Shown here piece after piece: positions 32,278 through 44,190 of a stretch of 64,000 bases of DNA; the first letter of the stretch is position 1; every line of letters begins with the position of its first letter. The notes below the pieces were generated by a model, which worked only from the letters and a program-made list of their open reading frames with translations, was not told where the DNA came from and ran no database searches. Source of the DNA: Cordia subcordata (Eukaryota; Streptophyta; Magnoliopsida; Boraginales; Cordiaceae); contig JAPTOF010000031.1 of the NCBI GenBank assembly GCA_028554755.1, positions 1,093,501 to 1,157,500 on the forward strand, in the 5' to 3' direction. Both the position numbers and the translations under genes were made by a program.

Positions 32278-34158
32278 TCTTAGGATTAGTGTGCCCTAAA
32301 GCTCACTTGTATAGAACATTTTGGATATTAAATAATGTATAATCATTTTATTAAATGGCATTATGAGTTCCTTACATATTATCTCTGGTATGTTTTATTG
32401 ATGCATGTATAAAGCTCCCTTGACTTGAACTAATGACTTAGGTGTGCAGTGAGGCTGGATGCAAATAGGTCCAAGTCTAGATTTAGTCACGTCATAAATT
32501 GAGTCCATAATCGAATGGTAATGTTGGGTATTCTACCAAAAAAAGGTTATATTGAGCAAGTCTCCTCATTGAGGGTGATATACCTAGGTCATTAGAGGAC
32601 TTTCCAGATTTGTCTCAACATTACGTGTGTCACGTATTTGACAGGACCATTGTGAGTATGTTTTCTAGAGACATACTGTCAAAGAAAGAAAACAAGATAT
32701 TCACTACTACTAAATGATCATTGCTCTTAATCTTGAGCATATGTGGACGAACTAATGAAGTTAGGGTTTGGTACTTTGATTCACTGTTGGTGAGATCTTA
32801 CTTTATTAGGATCAATAGCCTTGTGCATTGAGTGCTAAGTTCTAAATAATTGGAACATGAATATGCAATGTGGAATCTATGTGCCCTCTTTGGGATTGTC
32901 CATATTTATCATCCGAATCTAGATCTAGTGATACTACCTTTATGGGTGTATCGGTCATATGGCTTGAGAGTCGCTCCCAAGACTAAGAGATTCCATGACC
33001 AAGGATGGTTGACAATAGGACAAGAAACCGAACGGAAAAAGATACAGCTAAGGAGGTGATAGTACACAGGCCAAAGGACCGGCCATATCTATGGGTATAC
33101 ATAGAAGGACATTATGGTTGGTTATTTAGTAGGTCAAAGACAAAGTTCACATTCTTTTGTGGCAAGCTTTTGGGTAATAGCAATTATTCTTGGAGTGCAA
33201 CTTTGATCTTATGGTGGAATAGATTGGAGTTAAAAATAATTATTATTATGTTGCCTAGATTAGGCAAGGACATTTTTTATTATTTTTGGAAGCCAAGGTT
33301 AATTGTGTCTTCTTGGTCCCTTCATTAGTTGAAATAACTTTGAGAGACTAATCTTGAAAGAGCAAATTCTATATTGTGGTAGTAGCCTTATTGGGCCAAA
33401 GCTTGGAGTTGGGTTTGGCTTTCTTTAGAGTCCAAGATAACCTAATTGGGCTTGGATGGTTTCTTATTGGGCTTGGGCCTCCACATGGATTATGGACTAT
33501 GTGTTGGGCTTGGATTGTACGCTTGGCCCAATCTTCCAAGACGTGCTAGAAAGTTACTACAAGAAAAATTCAAATTATACAAGTAACTTCCATGACATGT
33601 GGCAAACATTTACTATTAGGAAACAGTTCCCCACATGGAAAGGTTACAAGGTTTAGGTGCCAAACTTTTTCTATAAATAGGCAAGACCTTAAACCATTTC
33701 TAGCATCCAAAAATTTTGTAGTTGATCTCTTCCATTTTGGCAAGAGAATACTAAAACACATAGTACACATTTATTGTGCGATTTTTTTGCTCTAGATTTT
33801 CAAGAGCATATTACTTTGCTTCTTCCCACATAAGAGGCTATTCTCTCAAGAAAAGTCTCTTTAACCATAGGGAAGAAGACTAGGCAGTTGCATATTGCGA
33901 GACCCTTATAGTAAAATGTTTTTTGGTGGCCTTGTTCGTGAGGGGGAACAAAGCTCGTGACAGTTTTAGCTTCATCAAAGGCCCCACGCTTCAAGAGGTT
34001 AGCTTTACATATTTTGCAAATACTAGTTTTGTTCTATATGTTCTTAAGCTTGTTCTTGTGTGTTTTATGTGGTTATTTTATTTTCTAGCATGTTTTCTTG
34101 GTAGTATTTTTGAAAATATGGACTAGGATAGACCACATATAATATTATCGATCCTACA
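32278..34158 (+). repeat. Copia A 3' LTR
   Basis: It starts tcttaggattagtgtgccc (TG changed to TC) and ends tcgatcctaca, followed by the target duplicate taagc. It is 1881 bp, with TATA at 33672-33681. It is colinear with 11855-13717, with scattered differences. Confidence 0.9.
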
Positions 34159-34988
34159 TAAGCCCAGTTTAAAGTCATTTACATATCTAGGGTTGTTTAG
34201 CTTATCTGCTAAGTAACTCTGCTACAAAGTTAGAACCTAGGCAGGAATGATGCTATTTCATTGGGTATCCTAAAGGAACCAGAGGTGGGACCTTTTATAA
34301 TCCTAAGGAGAAAAAAGTAGTTATTAGAACCTATGCTAGTTAGTTGGAGGATGATATGGTGATCTAGAAGATACCAGAATCTAGAATTACTCTTAAGGAG
34401 ATTTCTGATAAGCCTCCAGAAGCACTTGTTGATATGGAGAAGGAAAAACAACCAATTGCTACTAGTACACAGGTGCTTTATCATAGTTGGAGGATTCTAA
34501 GGCAGCCTGATAGATACTATAGGGAGTACTTTGAGTAAAGAGGATGAGGTTGAGGATCCCACTAGTTATGATGAATCAGTTTCTAACATAGATGCTAACT
34601 AGTGGCGCAAGGCAATGAATTCTGAGTTGGAGTCTATATACTCTAACGGTGTCTAGGAGCTTGTAGAACCACTTAAAGGGGTAAAAATTATAGGGTGCAA
34701 GTAGATCTACAAGAGAAAGAGAGGAGCTGATGGAAATGTTGAAACTTTCAAAGCTAGTTTGGTAGCCAAAGGTTATACCCAGAAAGAAGGTGTCGATTAT
34801 AAGGAAACCTTCTCATTGGTGGCCATGCTTAAGTCCATTAGGGTATTCCTTACCATCACTTGTCATTTTGACTACAAGATATGGCAAACAGATGGCAAGA
34901 TAGCTTTTCTTAATAGAGAGCTTGACGAGACCATTTATATGACCTAGCTAGACAGATACATTGTAGTAGTTTAGGAACATATGGTGTG
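34159..34988 (+). pseudogene. Copia C integrase-RT linker and RT start
   Basis: Continuation of copia C after the A insertion. Readable blocks include RC.YFIGYPKGTRGGTFYNPKEKKVVI (about 34240-34320), ITLKEISDKPPEALVDMEKEK, KKIYKRKRGADGNVETFKASLVAKGYTQKEGVDYKETFSLVAMLKSIRVFLTITCHFDYKIWQ in pieces, and FLNRELDETIYMT. Several Gln or Trp codons are TAG. The sequence ends at the Athila LTR (34989) before the YVDD motif is reached. Confidence 0.75.
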
Positions 34989-37900
34989 TGATATGTTGTG
35001 ATTGTGTGTGCATTTGCATTGTCATTTATCTATATTTTAGAGGTGTATTAAGCTTTTGTTTGTGTTTGCATTGTCATTTATCTATATTTTAGAGGTTTAT
35101 TAAGCTTAAATATTTGCATTAGTGTAGTACTTATGCTAGAGATAGGCTTAAGCATATGCCAATGTATATAGTTCAGTTTCTAAGTTAAAAACTACACTAA
35201 ATGCTTAATCTTGTGCCCTAGGTGAATTATAGGGTAAAAACGGAGCTTGAACGAGGATGAATGATGAAGATAAAAAAGGTACGGGTCGTGGGATGAAGGC
35301 TGAGAGCAAGAACGAAGAAGATTAAAGGTCAAATGAGGGAACTAGTCGACCGGCTAGGTCGATCGGCCATTCTAGATAGGCACACAATAGCTATTATAAA
35401 AGCATGTGCCAATGGAGCTTATTTGGAGGGTTTTAAACACTTAGATTGGAGCTTATACAAGGATTTTGTACAAGAGTTTCTAGGATGGAAGGAAAGTTTT
35501 CTATTCTCTCTTTCATTCTATTTTATATTATGTTTGAGTAGACTTATTTAGGGTGATTAAACTGGTGTAATGGATGAAGGAAATTGTGGAGACTTTATTC
35601 AGATTTCCATGTGCAGGATCAAGCTCTAGAATTAAATTTTTTTTGAGATTTAGAATTAGCTCGTAATTCTTGTGCTAAAAGCTTTGCCTTGTAGAAGTGT
35701 TGAGCTTCTCCTCTTCGTACGCGATCAAGAACTAGTCGGAGAGGCTTGTCTTTGGGTTAGGTTTTTGGGAGAGAGTTCTGACAACTAGCATTATGTTTTC
35801 TCAAAAACCATTGTGGAAAATAATGAGAAACTCTCTTTATATAAAGAGATCTGGGTTTTTCATAAAGCCCATCCCCACAATCCAATAAGCCCAACTCTTT
35901 GGGCTTTAAATTATAGACTTCTAAAATCCATATTTAAGCCTAAATTAAATCCATATTTAATTTATAAACAATACCATGAATTAATTTTGATCCACATATC
36001 CAGTGCTAACTAGACATAGTCAAAATCAATTTGGTGACCTGTAATAAGTAATTAAATATTATAATATTTAATTCTCAATTAAATATCTATAATAGTAATT
36101 ACTTATATTATTATTTAATTCATAAGTAAATAATAACACATTTAATTCATAATTAAATGTGACTGAAGTTATTATATTAGGGTCAATCCTCCAACTAATT
36201 CTTGATCATATATGTGACTTCATAGGTTCAGACTTAAATTGGTAATATAAGAACTATTCTTACACTAATCAATTATACTATCTAGCAATAGTTCTCGATG
36301 TCCGGATAAGTTGAATAGTTGCAAAGCAATATTAAACAAACTTGGGCACTATGGTGGATTCCCTATGACCTTTGATATTCCGAAATAACCTAAGTGGCAT
36401 GGTAAACTGTCAAACCCCTAATTAGCTATTCTATGTCAAGTCTCAATCTTGTTATGACTTATTATGACGTGACCACGTGACACATCACGCGGAAAGCTTT
36501 GGCCAAAGTCTCAATGAAATAGGACTAAGTATAATATCCTTCTCCTAATACCTAGAGCAGTCAATCCCATCTTAACCTACACATTGACTTTGCAACACTT
36601 GCCCATACAAAGCAACCTTTCGTTACCGGATTAGAAATTTGGGTAGTCCGGTACCAAAGCATAGGGAGTAATCCACAAGCCTCTATGGTGATCTCACATC
36701 TGAGGGAATATGACATTCATGTGTACCATAAGTTATCCTTTGACAATAGGGTACATACCATAGGATGCTCGTAATAGAGTCATGTTTCATGAGTATATCT
36801 CCACACCTCACCGCGAGTCACACGAATGTCTCCGCACTCATTGGTCATGAGGATACCCAACTCATATGACGTACTATAACCTATGCTCGATAGAATTGAT
36901 GTCTTACTATCAAATTATCATTTGGTTACAAACTATGTTTAAGGACAACCAAGCTATCCCTCATTCACATAGCCCTATTAGGTCATCCCAAGGACTACGT
37001 CATGATCTAACGATTGAGAAGAAGATGTACAATATGAAGGCCGAAAATGCGATGATTCATGTACAAATCAGCATGAAGCCTATGATAGATGACTGATTTT
37101 AGGACACCATTCCTAACAATGGATTGATTATATACTCTTATGTTATGGGATTTGATGGCTTAATATATATATGTTTTTCTTGTTTCAATGGCTATTGGTC
37201 AATACATGTCTAGGAGTTTGATAATATGCCTATAAGAGTTGTATCCGTATAAATTAAAGTCTATTTGTTATGAAACACCTCGAATCTATTCTGTAATCAT
37301 GTCTAAATGTTTATATGTAGATTTTATGAAGTGAGTAATACTTATGTTCATGTCTATGTGCATGTTTGCATGCCTAGTAGTGAATATGAGCTTAATATTG
37401 CATATATGTTGGTTCCAAAGTGCTTTTAATGGTGTAATTCGAGCATGACGATGTTTGGTAGTTGAATCGGTCTCTTTATTCGTGAACACCTTGGCTTAGA
37501 ACATGTATGAATGCACTAATAGGTCAAATCCCGCTACAATGACCTTAGAATGATGAAGCGTAATTTAGGGCTAACCTAGATTGAGTCTCCTTTGGCTTTA
37601 AATCCAGCCAACATGTTTTTGAATCGGTTTGGTCAACCTTAGGGGCACTAGGTCTTGGCTTTAAATCCAGCCAATGGGTACTAAGGTAGGTTCGTTCTGG
37701 GTCACCTAGGAAGCTAGTTAGTCACTCTTAAAGCCCTAGGTCATAAGGACCATGTCATGGCTCTAGGAGGTGTCGCCTAGGCACGGACCTGCACCAAGTC
37801 CAAGGGAGAAATTAGGACACTATTTTGCAGCCTAGTTAAGAGCAATCGATAAGTAAGCCATTCCATGTAATCCCATATCATTTGAGTCTAGAATCACCCA

Positions 37901-38196
37901 TTAATAAGTAAAGGTCACCCTAATCCTTTTTATTTGTTAGTTCCCTCTAGATAGTTTGGTTCTCCACTTTTCATTTATATAGTGTAGTTTTATTTCCTTT
38001 AGTTTGAGCTCCCAAAAATCCTAAAACCCAAAAAATGGTTAATTTCGGTCTTGTTTTAGGTACTTTCTAGGACACACACATAGAACCATTCTATAAAATA
38101 GCCTCCCTGTGATTCAATACCCATTCTCGTATATACTACACTACACCGATCCGTGTGCTTGCAAGTCTTTAGAGCTTGCACTCGAGAGACTCATCA
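34989..38196 (+). repeat. G2 5' LTR, interrupted by a solo LTR
   Basis: LTR parts are 34989-35574 and 37137-38196. It ends gagactcatca. Compared with G1, an early block is duplicated (tgtgtttgcattgtcatttatctatattttagagg twice, 35002-35100) and the promoter region is shortened. Only two GTCGACC-type motifs remain (agtcgaccggctaggtcgatcgg, 35344-35366), followed by a TATA-like attataaaag at 35393. Confidence 0.82.
35575..37131. repeat. Solo LTR of a separate family, 1557 bp
   Basis: It begins tgaaggaaattgtgg and ends ccattcctaaca, with a perfect 5-bp target duplication atgga at 35570-35574 and 37132-37136. No primer site, coding sequence or second LTR is present, so it is a solo LTR. The aaca end suggests a copia LTR in plus orientation. 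Blocks of short phrases (aattaaatattataatatttaattc, 36050-36170) form AT-rich inverted repeats. The last ~200 bp recur at 55545-55764. I do not recognise the family. Confidence 0.8.
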
Positions 38197-38202
38197 AGTT
38201 CT

Positions 38203-38219
38203 TGGCACCGTTGCCAGGA
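38203..38219 (+). other. G2 primer binding site, tRNA-Asp type
   Basis: tggcaccgttgccagga lies six bases after the LTR end. It is closer to the tRNA-Asp complement than the G1 site is. Confidence 0.8.
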
Positions 38220-38479
38220 AGGCATGGTGGTTTACATTCTTTGCTTGTTTGTTTTAGTAATTGCTTTTTATTTGTTTTGCTTTATTTTGTTAGCTTGCTT
38301 TAGTAGTTGTTTATCTTGCTTTGAGTTTAGTTCCTTTGATCTTTTTTGTGTTTACTTTTTGTGCTTAGCATAACTTGTTTGTTTAGCTTTCTTGTTTTGC
38401 TTTTTCTTTCTACTTTTAGTAGACTCCATAGGTTTGTGGCTTATTTGTTGTAGATTTAGGTTATTTTTGAAGTTTTGGG

Positions 38480-39880
38480 GGTTGAAATGGCTGGAGTTTG
38501 GATAGTGTTGCATATTTGGTAAGAGATCCCTTTGGAATCACTTTATTCCATTCAATCCCAAACCCAATAGGATTACACGACACATTAGAAATTTAGGAGA
38601 TGGCCAATCCAGATAACCCTTATATCCCTCATATTCCCCGTATGAATCCTATTCCACTGCATGATCACCATGGGTATCAAGCCCAAGATCATTTTTGGCA
38701 AGAACCCTTAGACCGGTCCTACCCATAGATGATGAGCTGACACTTAGGGAATTCTTCCTCCCTAATACCTTTGACACTAATGTGGCTATTAATATTTCGG
38801 GCTGAGGGAGGCAAATTTTGAGATTAAGCCTAATATGTTGGCTATGCTTCTTTTCTTCTACAAAAGGAGCAATGAGAGTCCCTTGGACCATATTACTGAT
38901 TTTGTAGAAATGAGTTCTACTATCCATGTCCCCAATGTGTCTCAGGAGGTCATTTGTCTTAGGTTATTCCCGTTCACCCTCAAGGATAAGGCTAAGTCAT
39001 GGTTTCATTCTTTACCTAGTAGTTGTATCACATCATGGGTTGAGCTTCAATCTAGGTTTTACCAAAAGTTCTTTCCCATGGCCAAAATGGTCGACCTTAA
39101 GGCATCTATTATGACATTCTCCTAGCATAATTTAGAGTTCTTTCATGAGACTTGGGGAGAGATTCAATGACCTTCTTAGACAATGTCCCCACTATAAATA
39201 TGATAAGCATGACCTACTCCAATATTTCTTTTGAGCTTTAAATGATCAAAATAGAATGATGGTTAGTGCCGTCTCTGGGAGTGGATTTTATAATTTGAGG
39301 GTGAATGAGGCTTGGGAGAAAATGGATTTGTTGGCCAAGAACGCTTTCCAAAATTTGACTATGGATAGGTCTAGTCAGGGAGTGGATAGAAGAGGTGTTC
39401 ATGAGGTTGGAGTTTCTTTAGATTTGCCCTCTAAGGTAGAGGCCTTAAAGAACAAGCTAGATGAATTCATTATTTTGTCTCTTTTCTCTCACAGTCGTAG
39501 GACTAGTTCTATAGGTTCTTCCTCTGCCTCTTCGGTAGTTGAGGTGTGTGCATTGTGTTTCGAGTCATCTCATGAGACTGTTGTGTGCCCCTTAGCACCC
39601 CAGTTCCCTGATTTCATGTAAGAGCGAGTGTGTGCCACACAAGTTTATTCTCATAAGTATAATCCGTACTTAAACACATATAATCTGGGTTAGAGGGACA
39701 ACCCTAAGTTTTCTTGAAGACAGGGTCAACATGAGTCTTTTTATTCCCAGCCCCAGGCCCTACTCCAATAGTGACCCCGTCCTACTAATCCTCCAGGGTT
39801 TTACAATATTAATCAACCTATGCTTCTTAGTGCTCCTCAACCATACACTCTCTGCTCCTTCTAGTAGCCAATCCCCTAGC
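38480..39880 (+). pseudogene. G2 gag
   Basis: Fragments in order are FEIKPNMLAMLLFFYKRSNESPLDHITDFVEMSSTIHVPNVSQEV, LFPFTLKDKAKSWFHSLPSSCITSWVELQSRFYQKFFPMAKMV, a TAG at 39123, ETWGEIQ.., FFLNDQNRMMVSAVSGSGFYNLRVNEAWEKMDLL and KVEALKNKLDEFI. The intact zinc knuckle reads CALCFESSHETVVC, with its Cys-His spacing preserved. The G2 segment 38835-39125 is clean across the site where G1 is frameshifted. Later stops are mostly TAG in place of CAG. Confidence 0.85.
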
Positions 39881-41180
39881 AATGATGTGATGAAGTTGGT
39901 ACAGTTTATTTAGAATCAGTAGTAGGCATTAACTAGTCAGCAGTAGGAGATAGCAGATAATAGGCAAGAGATGGCTAGGTTTGAGGCACAATTAGGGTAG
40001 CTTGTCATGCAGTTAAACACTAGAGACCCTGGGAGCTGCCTTTCTAACCAAAGGTGAACCCTATAGTCTAGTCCTATTCCTCCACCCCCTCAGGCCCAAG
40101 TAAAGGCCGTCATCACTCTTAATAGCAGTAAGATAATGGATAATAAAGTAAGAGTTGACTATGTAGTGCCTGTACCTCGTGATCTTTTTGAGTTTAGTGA
40201 GCTCGATTAAAGCCCTGTAGCAAAAGGGCCTATTGAGAGAGTTGAGCCCATTAGAGACCATGGAGCGAGTAGTACTTCCCGCCCACATTAGAAGGGAAAG
40301 GAGCCCATTGATAATTCCCATATGTCTAGAGATGTTGCACCTAGAGTTCCCTTCCCATTCGCTTTAGAGAGGCCCACGTCTAATGAGGATTCTAGGTTTT
40401 TCAAGATCTTAAAGCATGTTAAGGACCTTAAGGTCAATCTTCCCTTGATAGATGCGATGCTTTCGATTCCCTTCTATTCTAAGTTCTTCAAAGACGTTTG
40501 TACGAGAAAGCATAGATTATTGAACATTTCTAAAAAGTGAGGCTTACGGAGAATGTGACTAGTATTCGTATGTTAGGCCTTTTGCCCAAGATGAGTGACT
40601 CCAGAGCTTTCACCATTCTTTGTAGGATCCATGAGACCCAAATTGATCATGCCTTACTAGATTTAGGGTCCACTGTGAATCTCATTCCATACTCCATCTA
40701 TCAGTAGCTAGGTTTAGGTGAATTGTCCCCTACACAAGTTACTTTTCAACTAGTTGATAGGTCCGAGCGTAGACCTAAGGGTATGATAGAGGATGTTATG
40801 GTCCAAGTAGGTGACTTCACGTACCCTATTGACTTCATAGTAGTAGGTATAGACTTAGGTCATGATTCTAGAAATTCTCCACTACTTTTTTTAAGTTGCC
40901 CCTTCTTTGCTACCGCAAATGCTATTTTTCATGGAAGGTCAGGGTTATTAGAGATGAAATTTGAGAATTTGAGGCCCACTATGAAGGCCGCTAAGGCGGT
41001 GAATAGGGCAAGTGTAGGAGGAGAAGAGGATGGAGATGAGTGCTTTGGAGTTGATGTGATTGATACTTGCATTGAGGACTTTGTAGAAAAGACCATGACT
41101 TATGAAGAAGAATTGAGAAAACTTAAGAATTTGTTGTCTAGCTTTGATTTGGAGATGCTAAAGTGGAAATAAGTAGCTTT
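39881..41180 (+). pseudogene. G2 gag C-terminus and protease
   Basis: The Gln-rich linker at 39895-39960 has become a string of TAG codons where G1 has CAG. Protease pieces are FFKILKHVKDLKVNLPLIDAM, DHALLDLGSTVNLIPYSIY with the DLG active site kept, LVDRSERRPKGMIEDVMVQVGDFTYPIDFIVV (CAA here, where G1 and G3 have TAG), and LEMKFENLRPTMKAAKAVNRASVGGEE. An acidic linker follows. Confidence 0.82.
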
Positions 41181-42500
41181 TACTCCCTTGGTTGAGGATT
41201 CCATGATGGATGAGTCACTTGAGGTTATTTTATCTACTCTTGGTTCTAATAATGCCCCCATTAATGATATTGAGGTTGAGTCCCCCTTGGTTGAGCCTAA
41301 CCTATCTTTAGACTTTAAACCCCTTCCTGAACATTTAAAGTATGCTTTCCTAGGCCCTAGTGAGACCCTTTCAGTTATCATAGCTTTTGATCTTTTTAGA
41401 GAGCATGAAGAGCGTCTCTTAGAGGTTCTTAGGAAACATAAAAAGGCTATAAGATGAAAAATTAATAATTTGAGAGGAATTTACCCATTGGTTTGTATGC
41501 ATCATATTCACTTTGAGGATGAAGCCATTCTTTCTAGGGAAATACAAAAGAGGCTAAACCCACATATGAGCGAAGTAGTTAAGAAAGATATTATTAGGCT
41601 CTTAGATGCAGACATTATTTATTCAATCTCTGATAGTGAGTGGGTTAGTCTGGTCCAAGTAGTCTCTAAGAAGTCCAAGATCATAGTTTTGGAGAATGAG
41701 AGAGGAGAGCTTATCCCTACATGCACTCCCATGGGTTGGAGAGTTTGTATTGACTATAGGAAGCTCAATTCCAAAACTAAGAAGGATCATTTCCCATCGC
41801 TTTTTTTAGACTAGATTTTAGATAGAATAGCTGGGCATAGCTACTATTGTTTTCTAGATGGCTATTGGGGTTATATATGATCCCCGTGTTTCCTGAGGTC
41901 CAGGAAAAGACCACCTTTACTTGTCTCTATGGTGCTTTTGCCTATAGGAGGATGCCTTTCGATTTATGTAATGCCCCAACGACATTTCAGAGGTGTATAA
42001 TGGCCATTTTTAGTGATATGATTGAGAGACATTTAGAGATATTCATGGATAACTTCTCTATAATTGGTGATAGTTTTGATGAGTGCTCAGAGTCATCTCT
42101 CTTTAGTCTTCAACCATTGTGTGAAGAAGAACTTAGTGTTGAATTGGGAGAAGTCCCACTTCATGGTGTAGCGTGGGATAGTTTTGGGTCATGTAGTCTC
42201 ATCTAGTGGCATTCAAGTTGACCCGACTAAGATAGGATTGATCGAGAAATTGACTTTCCCTAAGTGTGTTAAGGATGTTAGATCTTTTCTAGGGCATGCA
42301 GGATTCTACTGTAGGTTTATCAAGGATTTAGTCACATCGTGTGTCCTTTGTCTAGGCTCTTAGCACAAGATATATTCTTTGAGCTTGATGATAAGTGTGT
42401 TAAAGCTTTCAATAGGCTTAAATCCTTATTGTCTACCTCCCTAATCATCCAGCTGCCTGAATACAGTCTCCCATTCAAGGTTATGTGTGATGTATTCTAT
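41181..42500 (+). pseudogene. G2 linker and reverse transcriptase
   Basis: LKPLPEHLKYAFLGPSETL leads to REHEERLLEVLRKHKKAIR, a TGA, then INNLRGIYPLVCMHHIHFEDEA, LLDADIIYSISDSEWVSLVQVVSKK, GWRVCIDYRKLNSKTKKDHFPSLFLD, TAG and AYRRMPFDLCNAPTTFQRCIMAIFSDM. The active-site block reads FMDNFSIIG where G1 has FMDDFSVFG, so the second catalytic Asp is Asn. Frameshifts near 41880 and 42090 break the rest. Confidence 0.85.
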
Positions 42501-44190
42501 TATGTGATAGGAGTTGTTTAGGCCAAAGGAAGGATAAGTTGCCTTATGTAGTATATTATGCTAGTAAGACTCTTATGAAGCCCAAAAGAACGGCACTACC
42601 ACAGAAAAAGAGCTTTTAGCGATAGTCTTTTCCCTTGTCAAGTTTAGGTCATGTATCCTAGGGTCTAAAGTGATTACCTACACTGATCATGCAACAATAA
42701 GGTATTTGTTAGTTAAGAAAAATATCTAAGCCCCACTCAATTAGGTGGTTGCTCTTTCTTCGAGAGTTTGACATTGAAATTCGGGACAAGAAGGGTAGTG
42801 AGAATTTGGTAGTGGATCACCTTTCCTGTCTTGTTAGTGAGTCTTCTAGTGATCCATCCCCTTTTTGTGATTCTTTTCCCAACAAGCAATTGTTTGTCAT
42901 CTCTCATCCCACACCATGGTTTGCTCATATTGCTAATTATCTTGCCATAGGGCATTTTCCCTTCCATTGGGAGAAGAGAGAGAGATGGGCTCCTAGCACA
43001 AGTAAGACATTTCTTTTAGGAGGATCCCTCTCTTTTTCTTTAAAGTGTGTGCAAATAAAGTGATCCGCCAGTGTGTGCCCGAGGATGAATTCGAGAGCAT
43101 GTTGAGTATGTGTCACTATAAGAGGTGTGGAGGTTATTTTAGTGGAAAGAAAATCGCCATGAAGGTGTTGCAATGTAGATTGTTTTGGCCCATTCTTTTT
43201 ACGGATGCCCAGGATTATTGCAAAAAGCATGTTAGAAGTCAACAATCTCGGCCCATCTCTAGGAGAAACATGATGCCTTTATCCCCTATTCTTCCATATG
43301 AGCTATTTGATGTTTAGGGAATAGATTTCATGGGTCAATTTCCACCTTCCTTTAGCTAAGAAAACATTATAGTGGTTGTAGACTATGTGCCCAAATAGGT
43401 TGAGACTATCCCCACATGCATTAATGACCATAGGGTAGTGGTTAAATTCATTAAGGAAAACATTTTCTTTAGATTTGGGGTCCCTAGGGTTTTGATTAGT
43501 ATTGGGGGTTTACATTTTTGCCATAGGACATTGGAGTCCTTATTGAGGAGATATTGGTTACCCATAAGGTTGCTAACCCTTATCACCCCCAAACTAGTGG
43601 AGAAGTAGAGGTCTCCAATAGGGAGATTAAACACATATTAGAGAAACCTTTTAGGCCCGATAGGAAAGATTTGTCCATTAGGTTGGATGATGCTTTGTGG
43701 GCCTACCATACCTCTTTTAAGACTCCATTGGTATGTTTTTATATAGATTGGTTTATGGAAAAGCTTGAGCAAAGGGCTTATTGGGCCATCAAACCCTTAA
43801 ATTTTGATTTGGCAAGAGCGGGTAAGAAAGGAAACTAGACCTAGCAGAGCTGGAGGAGCTTAGATTGGAGGTGTACGAGAATGCCAAACTTTATAAGGAT
43901 AGGATGAAGAGGATTCATTATAAACACATTCTTAAGAAATCATTCTTTCCCTGCGAAACATTTTGGTTATTAACTCACGTTTGAAGCTCTTTCCAAGTAA
44001 GCTCAAGTCAAGATGGGATGGTCCATTTGAAGTGTTGATTGCCTACCCTTCCGAAGCGATCAAGATCAAGGATTTGAAGGATGATTGAGAGATGACAGTG
44101 AACGAGCAATGCTTGAAGCATGCACATGCTTCGAGTATGGCTCGTGTGAAGGTGCTAATGCTACAGGACCTCATCTACAGAGGCCGATGA
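42475..44190 (+). pseudogene. G2 RNase H and integrase
   Basis: RNase [73 protein letters not shown]. Finger: MCHYKRCGGYFSGKK, AQDYCKKHVRSQQ, with two ligands altered. Integrase core: ELFDV, TAG, GIDFMGQFPPSFS, VLISIGGLHF (the catalytic Asp of ISDGG is Ile), [38 protein letters not shown]. The C-terminal DGPFEVLIAYPSEAIKIKDLKDD is readable up to 44190. Every domain carries lethal changes. Confidence 0.85.

Larger units (their letters stand above)
11855..34158 (+). mobile_element. Copia A: complete BARE-1/Angela-type element carrying nested insertions
   Basis: Both LTRs are present (11855-13717 and 32278-34158) with identical 5-bp flanks, taagc at 11850-11854 and 34159-34163. Removing the nested block 17222-30335 leaves about 9.19 kb: LTR, primer site, leader near 1.6 kb, gag, protease, integrase, RT, RNase H, purine tract, LTR. 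LTR length, long leader, domain order and RT wording (KSIYGLKQASRAWNI, LYVDDILLIGND) fit the Angela/BARE-1 lineage. It is inactive, with stops in gag, protease, integrase and RNase H and an insertion in integrase. Confidence 0.9.
11796..34988 (+). mobile_element. Copia C: fragment split by insertion of copia A
   Basis: The left part (11796-11854) is integrase C-terminus (SVPRIPQEM). The right part (34159-34988) resumes with PSLKSFTYLGL.., continues through the integrase-RT linker and reaches LVAKGYTQKEGVDYKETFS and FLNRELDETIYMT. The two halves are separated by copia A and share the 5-bp duplication taagc (11850-11854 and 34159-34163). The right end is cut by Athila G2 at 34988. C resembles B more than A, for example in the ISDKPPEALVDMEKEKQPIATSTQ block, which suggests a B-like tandem duplicate or sister element. 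Confidence 0.75.

Noticed and set aside
36030..36180. AT-rich inverted repeats inside the 35575-37131 element, considered as a MITE
   Set aside because: The outer element has TG...CA ends and a 5-bp target duplication of LTR type; the inverted repeats are internal and have no own target duplication.
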